A stretch of 64,000 nucleotides of DNA, taken from NCBI RefSeq assembly GCF_014842265.1, contig NZ_JACYVI010000002.1, forward strand, positions 372,001 through 436,000, in the 5' to 3' direction. Source of the stretch: Pseudomonas sp. CFBP 13711. Its GTDB lineage: Bacteria > Pseudomonadota > Gammaproteobacteria > Pseudomonadales > Pseudomonadaceae. The notes beneath the pieces were generated by a model, which made no database searches, had not been told where the DNA came from, and saw only the letters and a list, made by a program, of their open reading frames with translations. A program made the translations under genes and the position numbers. Positions 39,189-47,443 of the stretch are shown here, piece after piece. The number at the start of each line of letters is the position of its first letter. The first letter of the stretch is position 1.

Positions 39189-40146
39189 GGACTTGTAGGA
39201 GTGAGCTTGCTCACGAAGGGGTCGGTACATCCACCGGATATCTGGTGTTTGAGATAAAGCATTCGCGAGCAAGCTCGCTCCCACAGATGGGCGTCCAATC
39301 AGCAAAACTGTCGCCGCCTGGGCTGGCCTCTTCCCGGCTAAAGCCAGTCCTACAGGGCGTACGCGGTGCTTTTGTAGGACCGGCTTCAGCCGGGAAGCTG
39401 TTGATCTGCTTTTGATCTTGATCTTCATACGCAAGACGTCCAGACGACACCAATCGCGACTTGGGTGCAGGCCGAACGCAGACGACGCGGAGTGGGTCAA
39501 GCGCCAGGGACTTGTGGGAGTGAGCTTGCTCACGAAGGGGTCGGTACATCCACCGGATATCTGGTGTTTGGGATAAAGCATTCGCGAGCAAGCTCGCTCC
39601 CACAGATGGGGTGTCCAATCAGCAAAACTGTCGCCGCCTGGGCTGGCCTCTTCCCGGCTAAAGCCAGTCCTACAGGGCGTACGCGGTGCTTTTGTAGGAC
39701 CGGCTTCAGCCGGGAAGCTGTTGATCTGCTTTTGATCTTGATCTTCATACGCAAGACGTCCAGACGACACCAATCGCGACTTGGGTGCAGGCCGAACGCA
39801 GACGACGCGGAGTGGGTCAAGCGCCAGGGACTTGTGGGAGTGAGCTTGCTCACGAAGGGGTCGGTACATCCACCGGATATCTGGTGTTTGGGATAAAGCA
39901 TTCGCGAGCAAGCTCGCTCCCACAGATGGGGTGTCCAATCAGCAAAACTGTCGCCGCCTGGGCTGGCCTCTTCCCGGCTAAAGCCAGTCCTACAGGGCGT
40001 ACGCGGTGCTTTTGTAGGACCGGCTTCAGCCGGGAAGCTGTTGATCTGCTTTTGATCTTGATCTTGATCTTCATACGCAAGACGTCCAGACGACACCAAT
40101 CGCGACTTGGGTGCAGGCCGAACGCAGACGACGCGGAGTGGGCCGA
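39189..40146. repeat. Tandem triplication of a 319-320 bp composite repeat
   Basis: Three near-identical units start at 39189, 39508 and 39828. Each contains, in order: a REP-type inverted pair (GTGAGCTTGCTCACGAA ... TTCGCGAGCAAGCTCGCTCCC), a second inverted pair (TTCCCGGCTAAAGCCAGTCC ... GGACCGGCTTCAGCCGGGAA), a GATCTT tract, and the left half of the long structured repeat up to GACGACGCGGAGTGGG. Units 1 and 2 then jump via TCAAGCGCCAGG into the next unit; unit 3 continues into a full-length copy of the long repeat. Unit 1 is one base shorter (GATGGGCG against GATGGGGTG). Long ORFs over this block are artefacts of repetition. Confidence 0.92.
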
Positions 40147-40375
40147 GCCGCATGGATGCGGCGAGAGCGCCGTCAGGACATGGATGTCCGTTCGGCGCGG
40201 GCCCACGGAGCGTCGTCGGAGTGAGGGTATCCCGACGAAGGAGGGACCTAGCCAGGAGCAAGCACCCTTGGTTACTTGGGGTGCTTTTCCAAGTAACTCG
40301 CCGAAGGCGAAACAGTCTGCCCCCAGGCAGACGCCCTTGATCTTGATCTTGATCTTGATCTTGATACGAAGCACG
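40062..40375 (+). repeat. Long structured repeat element, copy 3
   Basis: Full-length copy continuing from the third tandem unit. Core 40127-40217: P1 GACGACGC/GCGTCGTC, P2 GTGGGC/GCCCAC, arms GCCGCA-TGGA-TGCGGC and GCGCCG..GGACA-TGGA-TGTCC..CGGCGC. Downstream hairpins: GTTACTTGG/CCAAGTAAC (40271-40297), CGCC/GGCG and GTCTGCC/GGCAGAC. Both ends carry runs of GATCTT (three or more on each side). With copy 2 it forms a large inverted pair around the tandem array. Confidence 0.9.
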
Positions 40376-40526
40376 GCAGGTCAGCCGTGTACCGACCTTG
40401 ATACATTCAAGACAATCCACCGACACCTGCCCCCCTCACCCTTCCGCCCCGCTCGCCAGCGAAGTAGCATGGCAGCGTCGACTCCTACCCGCGGCCCACT
40501 CGGCAGCACCACACGGCGGCAGCACC

Positions 40527-41279
40527 ATGCAGACAACACCCGACAGCACCACCGCCACCGCGCCGAGCGAAGAGCGCCGCTGGAACACCCGCGCCCTCAT
40601 CGTCGACGACGACATCCCCATCCGCGAACTGCTCTGCGACTACCTCGCCCGCTTCAACATCCACAGCACCGGCGTCACCGACGGCAACGCCATGCGCCTG
40701 GCCCTCACCGAAGACACCTACGACGTCGTCGTCCTTGACCTCATGCTCCCCGGCGAAGACGGCCTCTCCCTCTGCCGCTGGCTGCGTAGCACCTCCGACA
40801 TCCCCATCCTCATGCTCACCGCCCGCTGCGAACCCACCGACCGCATCATCGGCCTGGAACTGGGCGCCGACGACTACATGGCCAAACCCTTCGAGCCCCG
40901 CGAACTCGTCGCGCGGATCCAGACCATCCTGCGCCGCGTGCGCGATGACCGCACCGAAGAACGCACCACCCTGCGCTTCGACAACTGGCGCCTGAACAGC
41001 GTCCTGCGCCAACTCACCGCGCCGGACGGCCTCGTCGTGCCCTTGTCCAACGCCGAATTCCGCCTGCTGCGGGTCTTCCTCGAACGGCCGCGTCGCGTGC
41101 TCAACCGCGAACAACTGCTCGACGCCGCCCGGGGCCGCTCCATTGAAGCGTTCGATCGCAGCATCGACCTCCTCGTCTCGCGCCTGCGGCAGAAGCTCGG
41201 CGATGACCCGAAATCACCGCAACTGATCAAAACCGTGCGCGGCGAAGGCTACATGTTCGACGCCCGGGAGATTGGTTGA
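40527..41279 (+). CDS. OmpR-family response regulator
   Basis: 250-residue response regulator. Receiver domain with IVDDDIP acidic residues, phospho-Asp in VVLDLMLPGEDG and the Lys in YMAKPFEP; winged-helix output domain ending RSIDLLVSRLRQKLGDDPKS and TVRGEGYMFDA. The N terminus has a polar extension (MQTTPDSTTATAPSEERRW) before the first strand. The ORF extends upstream into the repeat block; the ATG at 40527 is the first plausible start. Its stop overlaps the sensor kinase start (TTGA), so the two form an operon. Confidence 0.9.
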   Translation: MQTTPDSTTATAPSEERRWNTRALIVDDDIPIRELLCDYLARFNIHSTGVTDGNAMRLALTEDTYDVVVLDLMLPGEDGLSLCRWLRSTSDIPILMLTARCEPTDRIIGLELGADDYMAKPFEPRELVARIQTILRRVRDDRTEERTTLRFDNWRLNSVLRQLTAPDGLVVPLSNAEFRLLRVFLERPRRVLNREQLLDAARGRSIEAFDRSIDLLVSRLRQKLGDDPKSPQLIKTVRGEGYMFDAREIG

Positions 41280-42358
41280 TCCGCTCGGCCGATACCCTGT
41301 TTGCCCGGCTGTTTGGCGGGGCAATGCTGGCGATCGTCCTGGCGCACCTGCTCGCATTCGTCTGGTTTCACCACTACGGCCCGAGAATGCCGCCCCCGCC
41401 CGGTTGCGATCGGCCGATGGAAAGCCAGATGCAACCGCCACCCGAACGCGACGCTGCAACGGACGACGACCTTCAGCGCCCTCCTCCACCGCAAGGATGC
41501 CGCCCGCCGATGCTCGGCATTCCGCTGGTGCCCTTGCTGTTCCAGCTGATCAGCCTGGTGCTCGCCGCCTGGTTCGGCGCCAAGGCCCTGAGCCGGCCGA
41601 TCCGCCGACTGAGCGAAGCGGCCGAGCGCCTCAGCGAAAACCTCGACAGCCCGCCCCTGGCCGCCAATGGCCCTCGCGAGGCACGTCAGGCGGCGCAGGC
41701 GTTCAACCTGATGCAGGAGCGCATTCGCGAACAGGTGCAACAGCGCGGGCGCATGCTCGCCGCCGTCTCCCATGACCTGCGCACGCCGCTGGCGCGTCTG
41801 AAACTGCGGGTCGAGCAGATCGACGAGCCGCGGCTGCACGGGCAGATGAGCCAGGACCTCAACGACATGATCGGCATGCTCGACGCGACCCTGACCTACC
41901 TCAACGAACAGCGCACCAGCGAAGCGCTGCAGTATTTCGACGTGCAGGCGCTGATTGAATCCCTCGCCGAAAACGCCCAGGACAACGGTGACGACATTCA
42001 GGCGAGCGGCACCTGCCGGCCACTGAAGTCCCAGCCCATGGCCCTGCGCTCTTGCCTGAACAACCTGATCGACAACGCCCTGCGTTACGCCGGGCACGCG
42101 CGGGTCGAGATCGAAGACGCCAGCGATCGCCTGCGGGTCAGCGTCATCGATCACGGCCCCGGCATTCCTGAAGACCTGCGTGAAGTGGTGTTCGAGCCCT
42201 TCTATCGCGTCGAGAGCTCGCGCAATCGCAACTCGGGCGGCGTCGGCATCGGCATGACCATCGCCCGGGAAGCCGCGCGCCGAATGGGCGGCGACCTGCG
42301 CCTCGAAAAAACCCCCGGCGGCGGCCTGACCGCCGTGCTGGATCTGCCGCGAATCTGA
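41276..42358 (+). CDS. Sensor histidine kinase with short proline-rich periplasmic loop
   Basis: 360-residue kinase that pairs with the preceding regulator. Helix 1 about residues 12-31, a periplasmic loop of about 47 residues, helix 2 about 80-100, HAMP (ALSRPIRRLSEAAERLSENL), HisKA with phospho-His166 in AAVSHDLRTPLARL, and HATPase with NLIDNALRYA, DHGPGIPED and GGVGIGMTIA. The loop carries two similar motifs, PPPPGCDRP (39-47) and PPPPQGCRPP (69-78), separated by acidic residues; this suggests a disulfide or metal-linked sensor. The start is TTG in a TTGA overlap with GGGAG upstream; there is no nearby ATG. Confidence 0.88.
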   Translation: MIRSADTLFARLFGGAMLAIVLAHLLAFVWFHHYGPRMPPPPGCDRPMESQMQPPPERDAATDDDLQRPPPPQGCRPPMLGIPLVPLLFQLISLVLAAWFGAKALSRPIRRLSEAAERLSENLDSPPLAANGPREARQAAQAFNLMQERIREQVQQRGRMLAAVSHDLRTPLARLKLRVEQIDEPRLHGQMSQDLNDMIGMLDATLTYLNEQRTSEALQYFDVQALIESLAENAQDNGDDIQASGTCRPLKSQPMALRSCLNNLIDNALRYAGHARVEIEDASDRLRVSVIDHGPGIPEDLREVVFEPFYRVESSRNRNSGGVGIGMTIAREAARRMGGDLRLEKTPGGGLTAVLDLPRI

Positions 42359-42489
42359 CCCGGCGCCGCTACGCAAGCCTCACGTAAGCGCGGCGGTACA
42401 AACCCAACACACCCACGACACGCCTTGCCCTGACGCTGCATAAGCCGGAGCACCGCCCGGCATTATCCATCTGATGGGGAGTCAGTCCG

Positions 42490-43290
42490 ATGATCACAGG
42501 CGTCAGCGGCAGCAGCAGTTATTCCAGCTACACCAGTGCCAGCACGAGCAGCACCACCAGCACAGCCAACAGCAAGAAGTTCGCCGACGAATTATTGAAG
42601 AAACTCGACGCGAACGGCGACGGCAGCATCGACAAGGACGAGCTGAGCTCGTCGCTGTCCTCGGATTCCAAAGACGGCATTACCGTCAGCTTGAGCAAGG
42701 CGTTCGGCGATCTCGACAGCAATGACGACGACAGCCTCGACGCCGACGAACTGGCTGCCTTGACGCCTCCGCCGCCACCGCCGATGCAGATGGACGCCGC
42801 GTCCTCCGAAGACGAAGCGCAAAACCTGCTCAGTGCGCTGGACAGCGACGGCGACGGGACGGTCAGCAGCGCTGAACTGACCACGGCGTTGAGCAGTTCA
42901 GACAGCAGCGCCGACAGCAGTAAGGTGTTCGATGCCCTCGACACCAACAAGGACGGCACCGTCAGCCTCGACGAACTGACCGCCAGCCTGCAGGCCCAAC
43001 AACCGCCGCCTCCGCCCCCTGCCGAAGACGCCAGTGACCTGTTCAGCAGCCTGGACAGCGACAGTGACGGCAGCATCACCGCGGCCGAACTGACCAGCGT
43101 GTTGCAGGGCACGACAAATTCCGCCAGCACCTCGTCCTCCAGCAACCAGACCGCCGCTAGCCAAACAGCCACTTCGCAAACCACCACCCAGGCCACCGAA
43201 GCCTTGAACCGCATGGTCGCGGCCCTCAGTGACCGCTACAACCTCAACAGCAACGCCACGTCCGGCAAATACGTCAGCACCTCGGCCTGA
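42490..43290 (+). CDS. Five-EF-hand calcium-binding protein (XopAW-like family)
   Basis: 266-residue acidic, Ser/Thr-rich protein. Five EF-hand loops: DANGDGSIDKDE (40-51), DSNDDDSLDADE (76-87, with Asp instead of Gly at loop position 6), DSDGDGTVSSAE (118-129), DTNKDGTVSLDE (151-162) and DSDSDGSITAAE (189-200). Two identical PPPPPP linkers (residues 93-98 and 172-177) separate the EF pairs. No signal peptide; the Ser/Thr-rich N terminus and C terminus (with TTTQATEALNRM) recall proteins automatically named XopAW-family type III calcium-binding effectors. Such naming is doubtful without a secretion test. Located 131 bases after the two-component genes, followed by a terminator. Confidence 0.85.
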   Translation: MITGVSGSSSYSSYTSASTSSTTSTANSKKFADELLKKLDANGDGSIDKDELSSSLSSDSKDGITVSLSKAFGDLDSNDDDSLDADELAALTPPPPPPMQMDAASSEDEAQNLLSALDSDGDGTVSSAELTTALSSSDSSADSSKVFDALDTNKDGTVSLDELTASLQAQQPPPPPPAEDASDLFSSLDSDSDGSITAAELTSVLQGTTNSASTSSSSNQTAASQTATSQTTTQATEALNRMVAALSDRYNLNSNATSGKYVSTSA

Positions 43291-43291
43291 C

Positions 43292-43335
43292 GAAAAAAAA
43301 CCGCCGCCGAACTGAGCTCGGCGGAGGTTTTTTTA
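43292..43335. terminator. Rho-independent terminator after the EF-hand gene
   Basis: AAAAAAACCGCCGCCGA with CTGAGC loop region and TCGGCGGAGGTTTTTTT: a strong GC-rich stem with A and T runs, thus working for the EF-hand gene and also for the convergent PerM-like gene. Confidence 0.9.
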
Positions 43336-43360
43336 TGCCCGTGCTTTTTACGGGTGTGAA

Positions 43361-44413
43361 TTACTTGACCGGCTGCCGCGCGCGGCTGTCGCCGACCCAG
43401 TCCAGCAGCAAGCTGTAGGCCACCGCCAGCAAGGTCGGGCCGATGAACAGGCCGATGAAGCCGAACGCCAGCAACCCGCCAAACACCCCGAGCAAGACAA
43501 TCACCAACGGCAGGTTGCCGCCCCGACTGATCAGGTACGGCTTGAGCACGTTATCGACGCCACTGACGATGAAGGTGCCCCACAAGCCGAGAAAAATCGC
43601 CATGCCGTAATCGCCTCTCCAGGCCAGCCACGCCGTGGCGGGTATCCAGATCAGCGGCGGGCCCATGGGCACCAGGCTCAGCAGGAAGGTGCCAATGCCC
43701 AGCACCAGCGCGCCCGGCACGCCGGCAATCAGAAAACCGATCAGGGCCAGCACCGCTTGCGCCGCAGCCGTGCCGATCACACCGTTGACCACCCGTTGCA
43801 CCGTGCCGGCCACCAGATCGAGGTAATACTGAGCGCGATCGCCGATCAGCCGTTCCAGCAGACTCAGCACGAACGCCGCCACCCGCGGCCCGTCGCGGTA
43901 GAAAAAGAACACGAAGACGATGCTCAGGGTCAGCTCAAGAATGCCGCCGCCGATCTGCGCACTGCGCGCCAGCAGCCAGTTGCCGACCTGACCCAGATAA
44001 GGCCGGACGCTGACCAGCAGCGCCGCGCCTTGTTGGTCGATGGTGTTCCAGTAACCCACCAACCGCTCGCCCACCAGCGGAACGCCCGCCAGCCAGGTGG
44101 GTGGATCCGGCAGGCCGTCCACTTGCACGTCCTTGACGAACGCCGTTGCGTCGCGCACGTGGTCCGCCAGATTGAAGCCCAGCCAGACCAGCGGCGCGAG
44201 CACCAGCACCATCCAGCCCAGGGTCAGAATCGCCGCCGCGAGGGACTCACGCCCCTTGAGCGCGCGGGTCAACAGACGCATCAGCGGCCAACTGGCAAAC
44301 GCCAGCACCGCACCCCAGAACAGCGCCGACCAGAACGGCACCATCACCCACAGGCAGGCGCCGAGCAGCGCGAGCAGGAGAATCTGCACCAACAGGCGAT
44401 CGTTATTGAACAT
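43361..44413 (-). CDS. AI-2E (PerM/YdiK) family membrane transporter
   Basis: 350-residue inner-membrane protein of the AI-2E exporter/permease family, with about seven to eight hydrophobic segments. Motifs LVQILLLALLGACLWVMVPF at the start, FVFFFYRDGPRVAAFV in the middle, and near the C terminus SGVDNVLKPYLISRG and LGVFGGLLAFGFIGLFIGP, closely like E. coli YdiK. The substrate is unknown; AI-2 transport applies to only some members. Single gene, convergent with the EF-hand gene. Confidence 0.9.
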   Translation of the reverse strand: MFNNDRLLVQILLLALLGACLWVMVPFWSALFWGAVLAFASWPLMRLLTRALKGRESLAAAILTLGWMVLVLAPLVWLGFNLADHVRDATAFVKDVQVDGLPDPPTWLAGVPLVGERLVGYWNTIDQQGAALLVSVRPYLGQVGNWLLARSAQIGGGILELTLSIVFVFFFYRDGPRVAAFVLSLLERLIGDRAQYYLDLVAGTVQRVVNGVIGTAAAQAVLALIGFLIAGVPGALVLGIGTFLLSLVPMGPPLIWIPATAWLAWRGDYGMAIFLGLWGTFIVSGVDNVLKPYLISRGGNLPLVIVLLGVFGGLLAFGFIGLFIGPTLLAVAYSLLLDWVGDSRARQPVK

Positions 44414-44575
44414 CGGTCATTCCGCAAAAGAGGGGGTTTAATCCGAGCAGCATACCGTCTAACCACGCAGCCCGCCGCGCGCTCACACCCACGCCAGCCT
44501 TAAGGACGGAACCGAGACAAGTCTATGCGTGCTGAAGACCTGTCCGCCGGTGTTTGCGGGCGATTTGACCTTCTA

Positions 44576-45496
44576 TCACTCAGCCCATTCTTTATTAACG
44601 GTAAAGGCGATTGTCAGCCAACGATCAGGGCCGGTACCTCCGACCTCTTCGCCAATTTCATCCCGGATCAGATCCCATGCCTCCAGGGAGCGTGGCGGCA
44701 AGCCCGGTGGAACGATGAAGTAAATCTCGATCTGCCTCCCGCGCCCCACTCGGGCCACATAGGCACGGTAGGAAAGGAAGCCATGTCGCTGGACTGCATC
44801 GCTGGCAACGTCATCAACTCTTTTCTTCATTTCTGGCGGGGTCACCAGCAGAACATCTGCGAGAGCGTCACGAATCGTTGGCAGAGGCAAGGGTAAAACG
44901 ATGAGACAAACAAGCGCCAACACCGCGGGATCTATGTAAGGCGATAACCATTCCAGCTCTGTGCCCCTGATAATCCAGCCGGTCAGGAACGCGACTAACA
45001 GAGCGCCGGTCATTGCAGCGGAGATTGTCCAGGCTTTAACGTCCAGGGCGATGAAGCTTGAATTGAGGCGTTTGTTTGCTCGTTGGCCATAGATGATCAT
45101 TCCAACCGCGCTCACAAGGGCCACAAAAGCAAAAATGAGCGCGAGATCGAAGTCCAGGTGTCGCCCGCCCGCCATCAGGCTTCCGACGGCCATGATCAGG
45201 CCATAGCCAGCGGTGCCAACCAATAGAGTCCCGGACAAACCAAGCACAATGGGCTCAAGGTGCCAGAACCCCATCGTGAAATTCTTGGTCAGGCGGGCGC
45301 GACCGACATCGTTGTGAGAGAAGGCAATCAGTTTGGCAACGACCAGTGCAAAGCTCGTCATGATTGCGTCGATAAGGGTGTATACGCCGTCAAAAATAAT
45401 CGACGCAGACCCGGTCAGCAGACCGAATACCACCCCAAAAATAGCCAGAGCAAACGTCACAATAATGGAAAGGCGAAGCACGCTTGGCTCTGTCAT
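44576..45496 (-). CDS. Divergent cation diffusion facilitator (CDF) family transporter
   Basis: 306-residue CDF-like protein with about six membrane helices and a cytoplasmic C-terminal domain (EMKKRVDDVASDAVQRHGFL to WLTIAFTVNKEWAE). The metal-site segment of helix 2 reads SASIIFDGVYTLIDAIMT: compared with the HxxxD of zinc CDFs (DAGHMLTD in ZitB), the His is Tyr. Helix 5 has SFIALDVKAW with no His. So metal specificity cannot be predicted. The start at MTEPSVLRLS has no clear ribosome binding site. By eye the gene is less GC-rich and has more A/T in third positions than its neighbours, a hint of transfer. Confidence 0.8.
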   Translation of the reverse strand: MTEPSVLRLSIIVTFALAIFGVVFGLLTGSASIIFDGVYTLIDAIMTSFALVVAKLIAFSHNDVGRARLTKNFTMGFWHLEPIVLGLSGTLLVGTAGYGLIMAVGSLMAGGRHLDFDLALIFAFVALVSAVGMIIYGQRANKRLNSSFIALDVKAWTISAAMTGALLVAFLTGWIIRGTELEWLSPYIDPAVLALVCLIVLPLPLPTIRDALADVLLVTPPEMKKRVDDVASDAVQRHGFLSYRAYVARVGRGRQIEIYFIVPPGLPPRSLEAWDLIRDEIGEEVGGTGPDRWLTIAFTVNKEWAE

Positions 45497-45571
45497 CTGA
45501 CTCACGGGTACGATTGGGGGGCGGCATTGTAAACACACGGTGAAGTCAGACCAAACCTGGCTCTGCGGCGG

Positions 45572-46390
45572 TCAGCGGATGAGTTCGAGGGTCAGGCCGG
45601 GATTTTTCCGGTCGCCCGCTTCCATTCGTGCAGCGCGTACGCCTTTGGCCACCAGCGCCTGACGCCACGCTTCGCGCTGATCCCCGGAAAGCGTAACCCG
45701 CAAGGTGCTGTCCAGATTCAGGCCACGGGACAGCAAGGTGATCCACGGCTCCTGCGGCTCAGCGGTCAGCATCGGCAGTTCCAGCTCGCCGGTGCTTTTC
45801 AGCTCGCGCAACAGGGTCGCGGAAGTCGGCAGCAAGTCCCCCAGCGGCGTGCTCGACTGAAACTGCTCGACATGGAGGAACGCCCGGCGGTTGCCCCGGG
45901 TGATGCCGTACAACGCCAAGAGCGTGTTATCCGCCGGCGCGGCCAGGCGCAGCAGCAAGTAGGACTGACCGTTGTCAGCGCCATACAGCTTGGCATTGCC
46001 GAACACCTCGTTGGCCCACAGGCTGCTTTCGCCGCAATCCCGCGCCTGGCACCAGAATAGCAGCTGCGCGCCCTGCTGCTGCAGTGCTTCGCGGGCGGCG
46101 GTGAACGCTTCGTCGGCGCTGTGCTCGACCGGCAATTGGTAGGTGATGGCGGTGACGTTGCCGCGCCCGGACACTTGCCCGTCGAAGCGCAACTGGCCGC
46201 TGATCTTGCGAATCGAGCCCAGCGGGTAAATGCGTTCCAGCTCAATGGCGGGCCGATAATCGACGATTTCCGCGTCTGTCAGCCGCGGCACGATGGGCAA
46301 GTCCTGACTGCCGGGAACGTCGGCCGCCTGGATGGCGGCGCTGAAGCCGGTCAGCAGCAGCGTCAGCGCGAGCGTGCGGGTGAACGTCAT
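45572..46390 (-). CDS. Periplasmic DUF4892-family protein
   Basis: 272-residue protein with a signal peptide (MTFTRTLALTLLLTGFSAAI, then QA|AD). The mature part starts VPGSQDLPIVPRLTDAEIVDY and holds the family features LLFWCQARDCGESSLWANEVFG (a CxxxxC pair) and YLLLRLA. Family function is unknown. An ATG 12 bases upstream (MSASMTF) is equally open; neither has a clear ribosome binding site. Follows an alpha/beta hydrolase gene on the same strand after about 200 bases. Confidence 0.8.
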   Translation of the reverse strand: MTFTRTLALTLLLTGFSAAIQAADVPGSQDLPIVPRLTDAEIVDYRPAIELERIYPLGSIRKISGQLRFDGQVSGRGNVTAITYQLPVEHSADEAFTAAREALQQQGAQLLFWCQARDCGESSLWANEVFGNAKLYGADNGQSYLLLRLAAPADNTLLALYGITRGNRRAFLHVEQFQSSTPLGDLLPTSATLLRELKSTGELELPMLTAEPQEPWITLLSRGLNLDSTLRVTLSGDQREAWRQALVAKGVRAARMEAGDRKNPGLTLELIR

Positions 46391-46588
46391 GGAGGCGCTC
46401 ATGGCAGGGCAATCGGCGAGGCGGCGGCGAATGCAGCAGGCAAAGCACCCGGGGACGTAATCGGCAGGAAAAACAAAGCCGCGACAACGCGCGGCAAGCA
46501 TGAAAATAAAACGGTGCGGCGTGGGCAGTGGTCCATCGTGCAGTCTCCTGTTTCAACTGCCCCAGCCTCGGCAGTTGCAGGTCGCAAG

Positions 46589-47443
46589 TCAAGGCACGGC
46601 GAAGAAGCGATTGAAACAGTCTGCAACAGAGCGCGCCCCCGCCTCGTCGTTGAGGTGCAGATGGTGCCCGCCCGGCAAGGACGTCACCGTAAAAGGAACG
46701 CTGGCGAGCAGCTCCCGGTTCTGCGCGAGCATGCCCTCCTCGGCCACGATCAACTGTGCCGGACAGCGCACCGCCGTGACGAAAGCCAGCGCCTGCGCTC
46801 GCGTCAGACGAATCGACGAGGGCAAGGTCAGTCGGCTGTCGCTGCGCCAGGTGTAACCACCCGGCACCGGCATCAAGCCACGCAGGGCCAACAGCTCGGC
46901 GGCCTCACGACTGACCGCGACCATGCCTTTCATGCGCGCCTCCACCGCCCGGTCCATGTCCGGGTAGACGGGCTTGCGCTTGCTCTGCTGGGTCAATTGC
47001 GCCTGCAGCGCCGCGCCCATGCGCTCGACCACAGACTCGGGCTCGCCCACCGGCGGAACCAACCCGTCGATCAAGGCCAGACGATTAACTCGTTCGGGGA
47101 CCGCCGCCGCAACGAGCACGGAAATAATTGCCCCCAAGGAATGCCCCAGCAGAGAAAACCGCTCCCAGCCCATCTGCCCCGCCACGTGCAACACGTCGTG
47201 GGCGTAGTCCGGCAAACCATACGCCGAACCCGGCGGGCGGTGGTCGGAGTGGCCATGCCCGGCCATGTCCAGTGCCAGGATCCGCAGCCCTTCAAGCTTG
47301 GGCGCCAGCCGCGCGAAGCTGTTGGCGTTGTCCAGCCAGCCATGCAGAGCGATTACCGGAATGCCGTCCTGGGGACCGAACAGATGAGCGGCCAGCTCGA
47401 TATGGGGCAAGCTCAGACGGATCTCTTCCACCGAGCAGGTCAT
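46589..47443 (-). CDS. Alpha/beta hydrolase (PA1622-like)
   Basis: 284-residue serine hydrolase. HGWLDNANSF gives the oxyanion HG motif, nucleophile Ser in LLGHSLGAI, acid in the PAQLIVAEEG region and His in GGHHLHL. No signal peptide, so cytoplasmic. Substrate unknown. Its start overlaps the stop of a second alpha/beta hydrolase gene by four bases (ATGA, 47440-47443). As I recall, the pair corresponds to P. aeruginosa PA1621-PA1622, and the surrounding order (fabA, hybrid kinase, gpsA, thioesterase) agrees. Confidence 0.87.
   Translation of the reverse strand: MTCSVEEIRLSLPHIELAAHLFGPQDGIPVIALHGWLDNANSFARLAPKLEGLRILALDMAGHGHSDHRPPGSAYGLPDYAHDVLHVAGQMGWERFSLLGHSLGAIISVLVAAAVPERVNRLALIDGLVPPVGEPESVVERMGAALQAQLTQQSKRKPVYPDMDRAVEARMKGMVAVSREAAELLALRGLMPVPGGYTWRSDSRLTLPSSIRLTRAQALAFVTAVRCPAQLIVAEEGMLAQNRELLASVPFTVTSLPGGHHLHLNDEAGARSVADCFNRFFAVP

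Noticed and set aside
39168..40426. Long minus-strand ORFs (256 and 298 codons) over the tandem repeat block
   Set aside because: They read the repeated units in successive frames, have no domain signature and repeat the same peptide strings; the DNA is a repeat array.
40485..41114. 209-codon minus-strand ORF opposite the OmpR-type regulator
   Set aside because: Val/Ala/Gly-rich antisense shadow of a high-GC gene.
44525..44896. 123-codon plus-strand ORF opposite the CDF gene
   Set aside because: Overlaps the CDF coding region antisense, has no recognisable features and poor start context.
46500..46860. Plus-strand ORF opposite the alpha/beta hydrolase and the DUF4892 upstream region
   Set aside because: No domain, overlaps a clear minus-strand hydrolase, and is Ser/Pro/Arg-rich as shadows are.
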